This document shows positions 31,663 to 40,982 of a stretch of DNA of 64,000 bases, one piece after another. Both the position numbers and the translations under genes were made by a program. The DNA is from Streptomyces sp. ITFR-16 (GTDB taxonomy: Bacteria > Actinomycetota > Actinomycetes > Streptomycetales > Streptomycetaceae), in assembly GCF_031844705.1 (NCBI RefSeq), contig NZ_CP134609.1:7192001-7256000 (forward strand), given 5' to 3'. The first letter of the stretch is position 1, and each line of letters opens with the position of its first letter. The notes beneath the pieces are model-generated. The model saw nothing but the letters and a program-made list of their open reading frames with translations, made no database searches and was not told the origin of the DNA.

Positions 31663-33090
31663 GTGACCGAGGTGAGGGGCCCCGTGCCGGTGGACGCCGG
31701 GGCGGCGGAGGCATGGCGTGCGTTCGGCGCCCGGCTGCGTCACTGGCGCAGGCGGGCCGGGCTCACCCAGGCCCAGGTGGGCGCCCGGGTCGGCTACGAC
31801 CACACTGCCATCAGCAAACTCGAACACGGCAGCCGGAGGGCTTCGCTCCCGTTGGCCCGCCGGCTCGACGACCTGCTGACGGCCGACGGGGACCTGCTGG
31901 CCGCCTGCGAGGCGGCCGAGGCGGCAGAGCGGGCGGGGGGCGCGCAGGCGGGCTCCACCGTCCGCCCGGGCCCGCTGCCCGGCGAACCACTGGGTGGTGA
32001 CCTCCCGGCGACGCTGCCGCCGGGGAGCGTGCTGCCCGCGCGGCTGCCCGCGTACGGGCTCATCTGCCCGGTGCACGGCGGGGACGGCTGCGCGGTGCCC
32101 GCACTCACCGATGTCATCGCCCTGCATGCGGCCTTCTGCGCGCGCGGCCCGGACGACGCGTCCCGCCCGGCCCTGGACAACGAGACGGTGCACGCCCTGA
32201 CCGCCCTGCTCGCGGTCTGTCTGCGCGCCGACGAGGAGTGCGCCTGGCCGGGAGCGACCGCCGTCGTCGAGCGCACCCTGCACGCCATGCTTCGCTGGAT
32301 GGCGCTCCCCGCCGCGCCGTATCAGCATCAACTCGCCCCGCTGGCCGCCGAGTACGCGCAGTCGGCCGGCTGCCTGCGGCTGCTGTGGGGCCGCAACGGG
32401 ACCGCGATGGCCTGGCTCGACCGGTCCCTGCTCTGGGCGGCCATGGCGGGACGGGTCGGGACCCAGGTCGCGGCGCTCGGCGACATGAGCACCCTCGCCC
32501 GGCTGGAGGGTGACGGCTCCTCGGCGCTCGCCTACGGGGGCGCCATCCGGCAGGCGGCCGAGGGGCGGCCCTGGGCGGGCGCCATGAGCGATCTGTACCA
32601 GGCGCGCGGCCACGCGGTCCGTGGCGACGCAGCCCTGACCCTGCGTCATATTGACCGCGCCCGCTCGCAGATGGACCGGGCCGACGAACGCGACGAGACG
32701 GAGGCGCCCTGGCTCTCCGTCGCCTCGGTGCGCCTGCGGGTGGAGTCCGGCGCGGCCGGCGCCCTGCGGGACCTGGCGGCAGCGACGGGGGAGCGGCGGT
32801 TCGCGCTCCGCGCCGTGGACGCGGCCGGCACCGCGCTCGCTCTGCTGCCGCCAGGGATGCACTCGGCGCGGATGCTGTTCCTGGTGCGGATGGCAGACGC
32901 CCACGCCTGCGCCGGTGATCCCTCGGCGGCACGGGCCGCGGCCGGGCCGGTGCTGGCATCGGCCGAGGTCGGCCCGGCGACGCTGCTCGGCCAGGAACTG
33001 CGCGGGCTGCACGGCAGGCTGGTCCGCCTGACCGGCGGCGGGCCGGAGACCGAGGACTTCGTCCGCGCCCTGGCGGCGGTGATCCGCTGA
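31663..33090 (+). CDS. XRE-family regulator with TPR-like C-terminus
   Basis: The 475-aa protein has an N-terminal XRE helix-turn-helix at about residues 20-75 (RRAGLTQAQVGARVG, then HTAISKLEHGSRRAS). A long helical region without another recognised domain follows, like many Streptomyces regulators. Its GTG at 31663 overlaps a short upstream ORF. The targets are unknown; no specific operator is visible. A strong hairpin follows the stop. Confidence 0.85.
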   Translation: MTEVRGPVPVDAGAAEAWRAFGARLRHWRRRAGLTQAQVGARVGYDHTAISKLEHGSRRASLPLARRLDDLLTADGDLLAACEAAEAAERAGGAQAGSTVRPGPLPGEPLGGDLPATLPPGSVLPARLPAYGLICPVHGGDGCAVPALTDVIALHAAFCARGPDDASRPALDNETVHALTALLAVCLRADEECAWPGATAVVERTLHAMLRWMALPAAPYQHQLAPLAAEYAQSAGCLRLLWGRNGTAMAWLDRSLLWAAMAGRVGTQVAALGDMSTLARLEGDGSSALAYGGAIRQAAEGRPWAGAMSDLYQARGHAVRGDAALTLRHIDRARSQMDRADERDETEAPWLSVASVRLRVESGAAGALRDLAAATGERRFALRAVDAAGTALALLPPGMHSARMLFLVRMADAHACAGDPSAARAAAGPVLASAEVGPATLLGQELRGLHGRLVRLTGGGPETEDFVRALAAVIR

Positions 33091-33096
33091 CACGCC

Positions 33097-33129
33097 GGGG
33101 GCGGGGCGTGTGGATCACGCCCCGCCCCC
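33097..33129. terminator. Hairpin terminator between convergent genes
   Basis: A perfect 14-bp stem (GGGGGCGGGGCGTG with its complement) has a 5-nt loop. It starts 7 nt after the XRE stop and ends 20 nt before the stop of the convergent peptidase gene. It probably terminates both. Confidence 0.85.
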
Positions 33130-33148
33130 GCATCCCCCGTCCGGCCGG

Positions 33149-36100
33149 TCAGCTCGCGTTCAGGGTCACGTCGTCCACGACGAAGCTGGTCTGCAGGTAG
33201 GCGTCCTCCTTACTGGTGAAGCCCAGCGTCACCGTCTGACCCGCGGCGGAGCCGACGTCGAAGGACTGCTCGACATAGCCGTTGGTCGCGTCGAGATTCG
33301 AGTACGTGGCCAGCGTCCGGGTCCCGAGCTTGACCGTGAAGGTGTCGTACGCGGTCGAGCCGGGCGACTCGGCGGTGTCGGTGCGCAGATAGAACGCCAG
33401 CCGGTACGTCGAGCAGCCGGCCGGGACGGTCAGCGACTGCGTGGCGGTGTCGGTGTGAGTGCTGCCCCAGCCGCCGAACCAGGCCTGGTAGGCGCCGCTG
33501 TGCGCGGGCTTCTCGGAGGTCCGGTTGTTGATGACCCCGGCGCTCTGGGTCCAGGGCGCCGTGCCGTTCTCGAAGCCGCCGTTGGCGACGACCTGGCTCG
33601 GCCGGCAGCTGCCGCCGCCCCCGACGACCAGCGAGTAGGTGGTGGCATGGGTGGCGGTGCCGGTCCCGGTCACCGTGAGCGTGTACGTACCCGCGGCGGT
33701 CTGCGCCCCGGCGGACACGGTCATGGTGGAGGAGGCCCCCGACTGCACGGTGGAGGGTGCGAAGGAGACGGTGACACCGCTCGGGGCGCCGGAGGCCGTC
33801 AGCCGCACGCTCTGCGCGGAACCGCCGGTGGTGGCCGTGGACACGGTCGCGGTGACGGACGCGCCCGGCTGGACGCTGCCGGAGACCGGGTTCACCGAGA
33901 CGGAGAAGTCGTCGGCGGGCGCGGTGGTGCCGACCGCGGTCTTCCACAGCGTGTAGGCGACCCCGTCGGCACTGCGGTCGAGCGCGGTGGCGTTGATGTT
34001 GGCCGTCGTGTCGCACGACTGGTGGTAGCAGGGGTCGTACGAACGGCCCGCCGTGCCGCCCCACTTGGCGGCCTGCGCCGAGGTCTTGGTGTCACTGGCG
34101 CCGGTGGCGTAGCCGGAGGTGGCGATGCCGCCCTGCTGGAAGGAGTAGTCGTCGGAGCGCCCCTGGCCCTCGACGTTCTCCTCCGGCGCGAGGCCGAGCG
34201 AGGCCCAGTACTCCTTCATCGGGGCCGAGGCGGCGGAGTTGAGGTTGTTGATGAAGTAGCCGCCGTTGACCGAGGCGACCATGTCGAAGTTGTAGTACGC
34301 GGTGATGGCGCTGCGCTGGGCCGAGGTGAGCTGCCCGACGTAGTACTTGGAGCCCTGCAGCCCCTGCTCCTCGCCGTTCCACCAGGCGAAGCGGACGTGC
34401 TTGGTCATCGCCGGGTTCTGCTGGGCCAGGGCGAGGGCGTTCTCCAGCAGGGTCGCCGAGCCGGAGCCGTTGTCGTTGATCCCGGGACCGGCGGAGACGC
34501 TGTCCAGATGGGCTCCGAACATCACGGTGCGGTCGGCCGGTCCGCCCGGCCAGTCCGCGATCAGGTTGTTGCCGGGGTAGCTGCAACTGGTGCAGGTCTG
34601 CTCGCTGACGGTGTAGCCGGCCGCCTGGAGCTTGCCCTTCACATAGGCGAGCGAGGCGGTGTAGCCGCCGCTGCCGGCCCGCCGGTTGCCGCCGTTCTGC
34701 GAGGCGATGGTGTTGAGCTGCGTGAGATGCGCCTGCACGTTGGCGACGCTGATGTCCGGCGCGGTGCCGCCGGGGGTGCCGCCGTCCGTGACGGTCAGGG
34801 TGTACTGGGCGGTGTGCTCCTGGGTGCCCGCGCCCTTCACGGTGAAGGTGTAGGTCCCGGCCGCCGCGGCCGACGTCGTCGACACGCTCATCGCCGAGGT
34901 GGCGCCGGACTGCACGGAGGCCGGGCTGAAGGAGACGCTCACGCCGCTCGGCAGGCCGCTCGCGGACAGGTTCACCGTCTGCGCGCTGCCGGAGGAGACG
35001 GTCGTGCGCACGGTCGCGGTGACCGAGTTGCCGGCCTTCACCGAGCCGGAGGCCGGGTCCAGGGAGAGCGAGAAGTCGTTGTTTCCGCTCGGCGAGCAGG
35101 TCGGGTCACCCGTCTGGGCCGGGACGCTGATCGCGTCCCAGGCGGCCTTTGTGCGGTTGAAGAGCACACAGGTGGCGTCGAGGTTCTTGGCCGAGGTGAG
35201 GGTGGCCGTGCGGTAGCGCTTGTAGGTCATGCCGCTGGTCTTGAGCAGCATCCCACCGTAGAAGACCTTGCCGGCGCTCTGGATGCCCACGCCGGTGACC
35301 GTGGAACTGTTGCAGGTGGGGCTGGACGGCTTGCCGCCGCCGGGGTTCGAGCCCTCGGCCAGCAGATAGAACCAGTGGTTGAGCGGACCGGCCGCCGCGT
35401 GCTCCTCGGTGCTCGGTATGGAGGAGCTGTAGCAGTTGGGGTCGCCGATCTGCCCCGGGTTGTACATGATCCGGATCGGTCCGTTGCCCACGAGGTTGAT
35501 CTTCTCGCCGACGGTGTAGTCCGGGTCGTCGTACGGGGCAGGCTCATTGGTGTACGCCTCGGTGAGCGCCCCCATGATGTCGCCGGTGGCCTCGCCGAGA
35601 CCGGACTCGTTGTTGGCGCCGCCGGGGGTGTACTGGTCGATGCCGTGGCCGAACTCGTGGCCCACGACGTCCATGGCCCCGATCCACTGATTGGCCTGGT
35701 TGTGGCCGATGGAGATGGAGGAGCCGTTCCAGTAGGCGTTGACGTCGTTGAGGCCGACCTTGACGGGCCAGCTGCGGCCGTTGCCGTCGTGTCCGTTGCG
35801 GCCCAGCCAGTCGCGCAGCATGTCCCACTCGTGCTGGGCCGCCCACATCACGTCGACGCAGCCGGTCTCCTTGCTGGAGGCGCTGCCGGTGCCCCAGGAG
35901 TCGCTGGACTTGGTGAAGACGCTCCCGGTGCTGTAGTCCGCGCAGCTGAGCCCGGGCCTGTCCGGGTCGCGCAGCGAGTAACTGCCGCCCGAGGAAGTCG
36001 TGTTGATGGACAGCGGGGAGGGCCCGTTCCACTGGCTGCTGCCGGTGCCGGCCTTGACGTCGTCGTAGCTGTCGAGCACCGCGCCCGTGCCCGCGTCGAC

Positions 36101-36646
36101 GAAGACGTGCAGCCGGCTGGGGGCCTTCGCGGTGCGGCCCGTGAGCACGGTCTCCCACGCGAGCCGGGACCGCTTGCCGGTGGCCCGGACGACAAGCCGG
36201 TGGCTGTCGACCCGCTCCACGGACCGGAGCCGCGTGCGGGAGGTGGCCTCGGCCGCCTTCGCCGAGACGGTCGCGGTGGTGGGCACGTTGATGCGCCGGG
36301 AGACGGCCGACTGGGAGGCCCGTACGCGTCCCTTGGAGTCGGCCACCACGACGGCGTCCCCGCCGACGACCGGCAGGCCGCGGTAGGTGCGTTCGTACGC
36401 GACGGAGTAGAGCCCGTTGACCCACGGGGTCACGGCCTGTCGCTCGTACCGCTCCTCGGGCCCCTTGGCCAGGCCGTCGAGACCGCTGGACGCGGCCCGG
36501 TCGGCGGCCGAGACGGCGGCGGTGAGCGCGGTCGGCGCCGGGGCCGGCGGGGTCGGTTCCGCGGAGGCGGACCGGCCGCTCGTGGCGACCAGCATTCCGG
36601 CGAGGACGGCCAGGGTTGTCCCGGCCGTCATCGGTCTGCGTTTCAT
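33149..36646 (-). CDS. Secreted double metallopeptidase: M4 thermolysin-like plus M28 aminopeptidase-like
   Basis: The 1165-aa protein has a signal peptide (AGTTLAVLAGMLVATSGRSASA), an FTP/PepSY-like propeptide to about residue 195, and an M4 domain with zinc motif HEFGH at 330-334 and third ligand in GLGEATGD (Glu352). An Ig-like spacer (about 525-620) leads to an M28 domain with AHLDS, GINDNGSG, WWNGEEQG, NFDM and CYHQSCD, the five metal-ligand blocks of Streptomyces aminopeptidase. A second Ig-like repeat and a C-terminal jelly-roll (ANGGFENGTAPWTQS) follow. Both active sites look complete, so one chain could combine endopeptidase and aminopeptidase activity. The ATG at 36646 has GAGGAG at 5 nt. 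Confidence 0.92.
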   Translation of the reverse strand: MKRRPMTAGTTLAVLAGMLVATSGRSASAEPTPPAPAPTALTAAVSAADRAASSGLDGLAKGPEERYERQAVTPWVNGLYSVAYERTYRGLPVVGGDAVVVADSKGRVRASQSAVSRRINVPTTATVSAKAAEATSRTRLRSVERVDSHRLVVRATGKRSRLAWETVLTGRTAKAPSRLHVFVDAGTGAVLDSYDDVKAGTGSSQWNGPSPLSINTTSSGGSYSLRDPDRPGLSCADYSTGSVFTKSSDSWGTGSASSKETGCVDVMWAAQHEWDMLRDWLGRNGHDGNGRSWPVKVGLNDVNAYWNGSSISIGHNQANQWIGAMDVVGHEFGHGIDQYTPGGANNESGLGEATGDIMGALTEAYTNEPAPYDDPDYTVGEKINLVGNGPIRIMYNPGQIGDPNCYSSSIPSTEEHAAAGPLNHWFYLLAEGSNPGGGKPSSPTCNSSTVTGVGIQSAGKVFYGGMLLKTSGMTYKRYRTATLTSAKNLDATCVLFNRTKAAWDAISVPAQTGDPTCSPSGNNDFSLSLDPASGSVKAGNSVTATVRTTVSSGSAQTVNLSASGLPSGVSVSFSPASVQSGATSAMSVSTTSAAAAGTYTFTVKGAGTQEHTAQYTLTVTDGGTPGGTAPDISVANVQAHLTQLNTIASQNGGNRRAGSGGYTASLAYVKGKLQAAGYTVSEQTCTSCSYPGNNLIADWPGGPADRTVMFGAHLDSVSAGPGINDNGSGSATLLENALALAQQNPAMTKHVRFAWWNGEEQGLQGSKYYVGQLTSAQRSAITAYYNFDMVASVNGGYFINNLNSAASAPMKEYWASLGLAPEENVEGQGRSDDYSFQQGGIATSGYATGASDTKTSAQAAKWGGTAGRSYDPCYHQSCDTTANINATALDRSADGVAYTLWKTAVGTTAPADDFSVSVNPVSGSVQPGASVTATVSTATTGGSAQSVRLTASGAPSGVTVSFAPSTVQSGASSTMTVSAGAQTAAGTYTLTVTGTGTATHATTYSLVVGGGGSCRPSQVVANGGFENGTAPWTQSAGVINNRTSEKPAHSGAYQAWFGGWGSTHTDTATQSLTVPAGCSTYRLAFYLRTDTAESPGSTAYDTFTVKLGTRTLATYSNLDATNGYVEQSFDVGSAAGQTVTLGFTSKEDAYLQTSFVVDDVTLNAS

Positions 36647-37083
36647 CGAGGCTCCTCGTTGTGTGGGGACCTCGGTCACGGGCAACTGCGTGGGGAGACG
36701 CACCCACCCGTGCGCAGGCAACGGCCGTCCGTCCGGGTGGTGTCCGTGATCGGGCGACCGAACACTCACACGCCGTCATGACCTCGTCAACGAACTACGG
36801 CTGGCTGAGGGGGAGTTGGCAAGTCTGGTCAAGTCGCCCGGTCGGCCGCGCGCGGCAGGCCGCCTCGTGGCGGCATGGCTGAACCATGACCGGCGAAGGC
36901 GGTGCGGGGGAGCGGGGATGGACAGGCGGCGCGGCGGAGGTTACCCTGCACTCTCACCAAAAGAAGATCAACGCACGGATCTGTCAGGACGAGCATATCA
37001 CTCAAGAACCAATCGCACAAGCCCATCTGGCGCCCTCTCACCGGGCCGCGAACCAGCCGTCCCCGCTCAGGAAGGCCTCGGCC
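36647..37083. other. Intergenic region without a recognised gene
   Basis: This 437-bp divergent spacer separates the peptidase and the first aldo/keto reductase. The right half is A/T-richer (around 36950-37020) and probably holds the reductase promoter. Short frames on both strands show no recognisable protein, and I see no clear palindrome. Confidence 0.5.
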
Positions 37084-37998
37084 ATGACCTCATCCACCCC
37101 CGACGCGGCGGCCGCCGGCACCTGGCGGCTCGGCGATCTGACCGTCAACCGGATCGGCTTCGGCGCCATGCGGCTCACGCAGAACGGCCCGGCCTTCAGC
37201 GACGCACGCACCCCGCACGACCGCGACCGCGCCCTTACGGTGCTGCGCCGCGCCGTCGAACTCGGCGTCAACCACATCGACACCGCCGCGTTCTACTTCT
37301 CCCCGCTGCGCTCGGCCAACGAGCTGATCAACAGCGCCCTGGCCCCCTACGCCGACGACCTCGTCCTCACCACCAAGGTCGGTCCCGGCCGCGGACCCTC
37401 CGGCGACTGGCTGCCCTGGTCCCGCCCCGGCCAACTGCGCGGCCAGGTCCAGGAGAACATCCGCCAGCTCGGCCGCGACCACCTCGACGTGGTGAACCTG
37501 CGGATGAACGGACCCGCCCCTATCAGCGACCACTTCGGCGCACTGGCCGAACTGCGCGAGGAGGGCCTGATCCGCCACCTCGGCCTCTCCAACGCCCGGC
37601 CCGACCAGCTCGACGAGGCCCTGGCCATCGCGCCCGTCGTCTGTGTGCAGAACCGGTACGGCATAGGCTCGATCAGCCACAGCTCCGAAGAGATCCTGCG
37701 CACCTGCGGTGAACTGGGCATCGCCTTCGTCCCGTTCTACGCGATAGCCGGCCCCGCCCGAGAGGCCGGGGCCCGTGCCACCACGGAGCACGGGGCGGTC
37801 CTCGACGTGGCCCGCGCCCACGACGCGTCCCCCGCCCAGGTCCGGCTGGCCTGGACCCTGCAACAGGGCCCGCACGTCCTGGCCATCCCGGGCACCGGCG
37901 ACCCCGCCCACCTGGAGGCCAACGTGGCGGCGGGCACCCTGCACCTCACCGACGACGAGCTCCGCCGCCTGACGGACCTGGGGCCGGACGCGGGCTGA
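37084..37998 (+). CDS. Aldo/keto reductase
   Basis: The 304-aa TIM-barrel oxidoreductase belongs to the AKR superfamily. It shows GFGAMRLTQNG, the active-site Asp block GVNHIDTAAFY, the Lys in LVLTTKVG and the NADPH-binding end with VLAIPGTGDPAHLEAN. The expected catalytic Tyr appears in AAFYFS. The ATG at 37084 with AGGAAGG at 9 nt is chosen over upstream ATGs that lack homology. The substrate is not identifiable. A hairpin terminator follows. Confidence 0.9.
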   Translation: MTSSTPDAAAAGTWRLGDLTVNRIGFGAMRLTQNGPAFSDARTPHDRDRALTVLRRAVELGVNHIDTAAFYFSPLRSANELINSALAPYADDLVLTTKVGPGRGPSGDWLPWSRPGQLRGQVQENIRQLGRDHLDVVNLRMNGPAPISDHFGALAELREEGLIRHLGLSNARPDQLDEALAIAPVVCVQNRYGIGSISHSSEEILRTCGELGIAFVPFYAIAGPAREAGARATTEHGAVLDVARAHDASPAQVRLAWTLQQGPHVLAIPGTGDPAHLEANVAAGTLHLTDDELRRLTDLGPDAG

Positions 37999-38003
37999 GC
38001 GGA

Positions 38004-38044
38004 CGGCCGGGTCCGCGATGCCCCGAGCGGGGCGGACCCGGCCG
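38004..38044. terminator. Hairpin terminator after the first aldo/keto reductase
   Basis: A perfect 13-bp stem (CGGCCGGGTCCGC with its complement) encloses 15 nt and starts 6 nt after the stop. It separates this gene from the second aldo/keto reductase on the same strand. Confidence 0.8.
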
Positions 38045-38075
38045 ACCGGCACCGCCCCCACGTACCATTCCCCTC

Positions 38076-39059
38076 ATGGAGCAGCGCGAACTGGGCAGGA
38101 CCGGGCGGGACGTATCGGTCATCGGGCAGGGCACTTGGCAACTCGGCGGGGACTGGGGCGAGGTCCGTGAGGCGGATGCGCTCGGGGTGCTCGACGCGGC
38201 CGTGGAGTCGGGGGTCACCTTCTTCGACACGGCCGATGTGTACGGCGACGGCCGCAGCGAGCAGCTCATCGGGCGTTATCTGAAGGAGCGCCCCGACGCC
38301 GGGGTCTTCGTCGCGACGAAGATGGGGCGGCGCGTCGAGCAGCTGCCGGAGCACTACGTCCTGGACAACTTCCGTGCCTGGAACGACCGTTCCCGCGCCA
38401 ATCTCGGCGTCGACACCCTCGACCTCGTACAGCTGCACTGCCCGCCCACCGCCGTCTACGCGTCGGACGCGGTGTACGACGCGCTGGACACCCTGGTCGC
38501 CGAGAAGCGGATCGCCGCCTACGCGGTGAGTGTGGAGACCTGCGCCGAGGCGCTGACGGCCATCGCCCGGCCGGGTGTCGCGAGTGTGCAGATCATCCTC
38601 AACCCGTTCCGGCTCAAGCCGCTGGACGAGGTGCTGCCGGCCGCGCGGGCCGCCGGGGTCGGCATCGTCGCGCGGGTGCCGCTCGCCTCGGGGCTGCTGT
38701 CCGGGAAGTACACCGCGGACACCGTCTTCGGGCCCGAGGACCACCGTACGTACAACCGGCACGGCGAGGCGTTCGACCAGGGCGAGACCTTCTCCGGGAT
38801 CGACTACGGGACCGGAGTGTCCGCCGCGGCCGAGTTCGCCGCGCTCGCTCCCGAGGGGGCGACGCCGGCGCAGACCGCGCTGCGCTGGATCATCCAGCAG
38901 CCGGGCGTCACCAGCGTCATCCCCGGCGCGCGCTCCGTGGAACAGGCCCGCGCCAACGCGGCCGCCGCCGGGCTCGACCCGCTGCCGCAGAGCACGCTCG
39001 ACGCGGTGCGGGACCTCTACGACCGCAGGATCCGGGCCTCGGTCCACGACCGCTGGTGA
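38076..39059 (+). CDS. Aldo/keto reductase
   Basis: The 327-aa protein is a second, divergent AKR. It starts ELGRTGRDVSVIGQGTWQLG and has the GVTFFDTADVYGDGRSEQLI active-site block with Asp and Tyr, the Lys in VFVATKMGRR, and the cofactor region TSVIPGARSVEQARANAAAA. It resembles the YghZ/IolS-like branch acting on small carbonyls or sugars. The two AKR genes share only family-level similarity and are separated by a terminator, so they are not an operon. A palindromic element follows 7 nt after its stop. Confidence 0.92.
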   Translation: MEQRELGRTGRDVSVIGQGTWQLGGDWGEVREADALGVLDAAVESGVTFFDTADVYGDGRSEQLIGRYLKERPDAGVFVATKMGRRVEQLPEHYVLDNFRAWNDRSRANLGVDTLDLVQLHCPPTAVYASDAVYDALDTLVAEKRIAAYAVSVETCAEALTAIARPGVASVQIILNPFRLKPLDEVLPAARAAGVGIVARVPLASGLLSGKYTADTVFGPEDHRTYNRHGEAFDQGETFSGIDYGTGVSAAAEFAALAPEGATPAQTALRWIIQQPGVTSVIPGARSVEQARANAAAAGLDPLPQSTLDAVRDLYDRRIRASVHDRW

Positions 39060-39066
39060 TCGGCGT

Positions 39067-39129
39067 CTAGGGCGTGTCGTCGAACTGGTGTCGTCGCCCG
39101 GCAGACGCCAGTTCGACGACACGCCCTAG
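39067..39129. repeat. 63-bp perfect palindromic element bounded by CTAG (MITE-like or bidirectional terminator)
   Basis: Two 22-bp arms (39067-39088 and 39108-39129) are perfect inverted repeats around a 19-nt spacer; both outer ends read CTAG and the arm continues GGGCGTGTCGTCG. Pairing extends a further four bases into the loop with one wobble. The length, the perfect terminal repeats and the CTAG ends resemble a small non-autonomous insertion element. It equally forms a strong terminator for the two convergent genes. The right CTAG provides the TAG stop of the kinase gene. Confidence 0.7.
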
Positions 39130-40301
39130 GGGGACTGCGGTCCGCTGGTCGCGGTGGGGCCGTCCGGAGTGGTGGCCGAGCTGGAGTCCGGGGAGAACAG
39201 GCTCATCCCCAGGTAGACGGCGGCGAGGAAGGCGATCGTGCCCGCGATGGCGCTGGCCACTCTCGGTCTGCGTCTGATCGCCTCGCGGGTGCTGCGCCGG
39301 CGCCGGGCGTTCTTCGGCCGGGCCGCCGCGCGGCGGCCGTGGCCGGCCGCCTGGGGCAGCCGGTAGGTCGTCGGGGTGTTCGGCTCCGCTCCGGCCCTGG
39401 GACCGGGCGCGGCCGGCGCGGCGTGTGTGGCGCGCGAGGCGGGGACCGCCGGTGCGGGAGCGGGCCGGTGCAGCGGCAGGGGCTCGGCCTGGCCCCGCCA
39501 GGCCTCGCCGTGGAACCAGTCGGCCACCTGCTGGGCGGTGGGCCGCTCCTCGGGCTGTTTCGCCAGCAGGCCCAGCAGATACGAGTCGAAGGCGGCGGAC
39601 ACGTCGACGCCCCGCTGCCGCAGCGGGGTCGGCGGGGTGTCCACGTGCTGGTAAAGCGTGGCGGTGGCGGTGTCCGAGCGGAACGGCGGCTGGCCGAGCA
39701 GTAGTTGGTAGATCACGCAGCCGAGGGAGTACATGTCCGACGCCGCGCCGGCCGTGCGGCCCAGGGCCCGCTCCGGTGCGAGGTAGAGGCTCGTGCCGAC
39801 GATGTGGCCCGTGGTGGTGAGCGCGGCGGAGGGGTCGTCCACGAACTGGGCGATGCCGAAGTCGCCGATCTTCACGGACCCTTCGGCGTCCAGCATCAGG
39901 TTTCCGGGCTTGATGTCCCGGTGGACGATGCCCTGCCGATGAGCCGCTGCCAGTCCGGCGGCGGCCTGGCCGGCGATCCGGGCGACCTGCTCCGGACCCA
40001 GCCGCTCCTGCGCGAGGAGGAGATCGGCCAGGCTGCGGCCCTCGACCAGCTCCATCACGAGGAAGAGCCGGTCCTCCCAGGACCCGAAGTCGAACACGGC
40101 CACCAGATGGGGGTGGCTCAGCCGGGCGGCGGTCTGCGCCTCCAGCCGGAACCGGGCGGTGGCCGACTCGTCGGCATGCTCTCCCAGCAGCAGCTTCACG
40201 GCGACGGCGCGGCCGAGAACCTCGTCCGTGGCCCGCCAGACCTCACCCATCCCGCCACGGCCGATGGCGGATATCAGTCGGTACCGACCAGCTACCAGCA
40301 C
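39126..40301 (-). CDS. PknB-like transmembrane serine/threonine protein kinase
   Basis: The Hanks-type kinase domain spans about residues 1-265: IGRGGMGEVW (glycine loop), VAVKLL (Lys), HRDIKPGN (catalytic loop), IGDFG and GTSLYLAPE. A basic Pro/Ala-rich linker, one transmembrane helix (VASAIAGTIAFLAAVYLGMS) and only about 20 outer residues follow, with no PASTA or other sensor domain. I use GTG 40301, which places MLVAGRYRL just before the kinase core; the start is uncertain because no ribosome site is clear. The stop codon is provided by the end of a palindromic element (39067-39129), so the C-terminus may have been shortened by its insertion. Confidence 0.85.
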   Translation of the reverse strand: MLVAGRYRLISAIGRGGMGEVWRATDEVLGRAVAVKLLLGEHADESATARFRLEAQTAARLSHPHLVAVFDFGSWEDRLFLVMELVEGRSLADLLLAQERLGPEQVARIAGQAAAGLAAAHRQGIVHRDIKPGNLMLDAEGSVKIGDFGIAQFVDDPSAALTTTGHIVGTSLYLAPERALGRTAGAASDMYSLGCVIYQLLLGQPPFRSDTATATLYQHVDTPPTPLRQRGVDVSAAFDSYLLGLLAKQPEERPTAQQVADWFHGEAWRGQAEPLPLHRPAPAPAVPASRATHAAPAAPGPRAGAEPNTPTTYRLPQAAGHGRRAAARPKNARRRRSTREAIRRRPRVASAIAGTIAFLAAVYLGMSLFSPDSSSATTPDGPTATSGPQSP

Positions 40302-40499
40302 CTGTGCACACCTATCTCGAATAGCTCGGGCCGAGGACCGCTTCGACAGCCGCGGCGGCGGCCTCATCGGGGACGAGGGCGGGGTGGGGGCACGCGGCAA
40401 GATCAGGATATCCGGCGCACGGGCTCCCGACGACCGTCGGCCACCGACTCATGGCGGCAGGGGCGTTGACGGGCCGCCACCTGCCGGTGGCGGGGCCGG

Positions 40500-40982
40500 T
40501 CAGCGGCCTCCCGCCGCCGCCCGTCCGACCGATTCGACCAGTGGCAGCAGCCGGTGCGGCACCCGCTCGCGCAGCGCCACCTCGGTGCGGGTCCTGACCA
40601 CGCCCGGCAGCTGGATCAGCCGCTGGATCACGTCCTCCAGATGCCCGTTGTCCCGCGCCACCACCCGGGTCAGCAGATCGCCGCCGCCCGTGGTCGAGAA
40701 CGCCTCGACGATCTCGGGCACGGCGGCGAGCGCCTCGCCCACGTCGTCGAGATGCCCCTGGGTGACCTCGAGGTGTACGAAGGCGAGCACCGGGTGGCCG
40801 AGGGCGGCGGGGGAGAGGAACGGGCCGGTGCCCGTGATCACCCCGTCCCGCTCCAGCCGGTCGAGCCGGGCCTGGAGGGTGCCCCGGGCGATGGACAGGA
40901 TGCGTGCGTACTCCCGCACGCTGGTCTGCGGCTGTTCGATGAGCAGCCGCAGGATCCGGGTGTCGAGCGCGTCCACCGCCAT
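40500..40982 (-). CDS. Lrp/AsnC-family transcriptional regulator
   Basis: The 160-aa protein has an AsnC-type helix-turn-helix at about residues 4-60 (LDTRILRLLIEQPQTSVREY, ARGTLQARLDRLERDG). The RAM effector domain follows (HLEVTQGHLDDV, AFSTTGGGDLLTRVVARD, LPGVVRTRTEVALRERVPHR). Its ligand is probably an amino acid. It has no clear operon partner. The C-terminus LLPLVESVG is normal for the family. Confidence 0.9.
   Translation of the reverse strand: MAVDALDTRILRLLIEQPQTSVREYARILSIARGTLQARLDRLERDGVITGTGPFLSPAALGHPVLAFVHLEVTQGHLDDVGEALAAVPEIVEAFSTTGGGDLLTRVVARDNGHLEDVIQRLIQLPGVVRTRTEVALRERVPHRLLPLVESVGRAAAGGR

Noticed and set aside
36829..37041. Possible 70-aa minus-strand protein between the peptidase and the first AKR
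   Set aside because: No ribosome site, mixed composition and no recognised motif.
40312..40452. Possible 46-aa minus-strand peptide (start MSRWPTVVGSPCAGY)
   Set aside because: It has no clear ribosome site or family and lies in a short spacer, so support is too weak.
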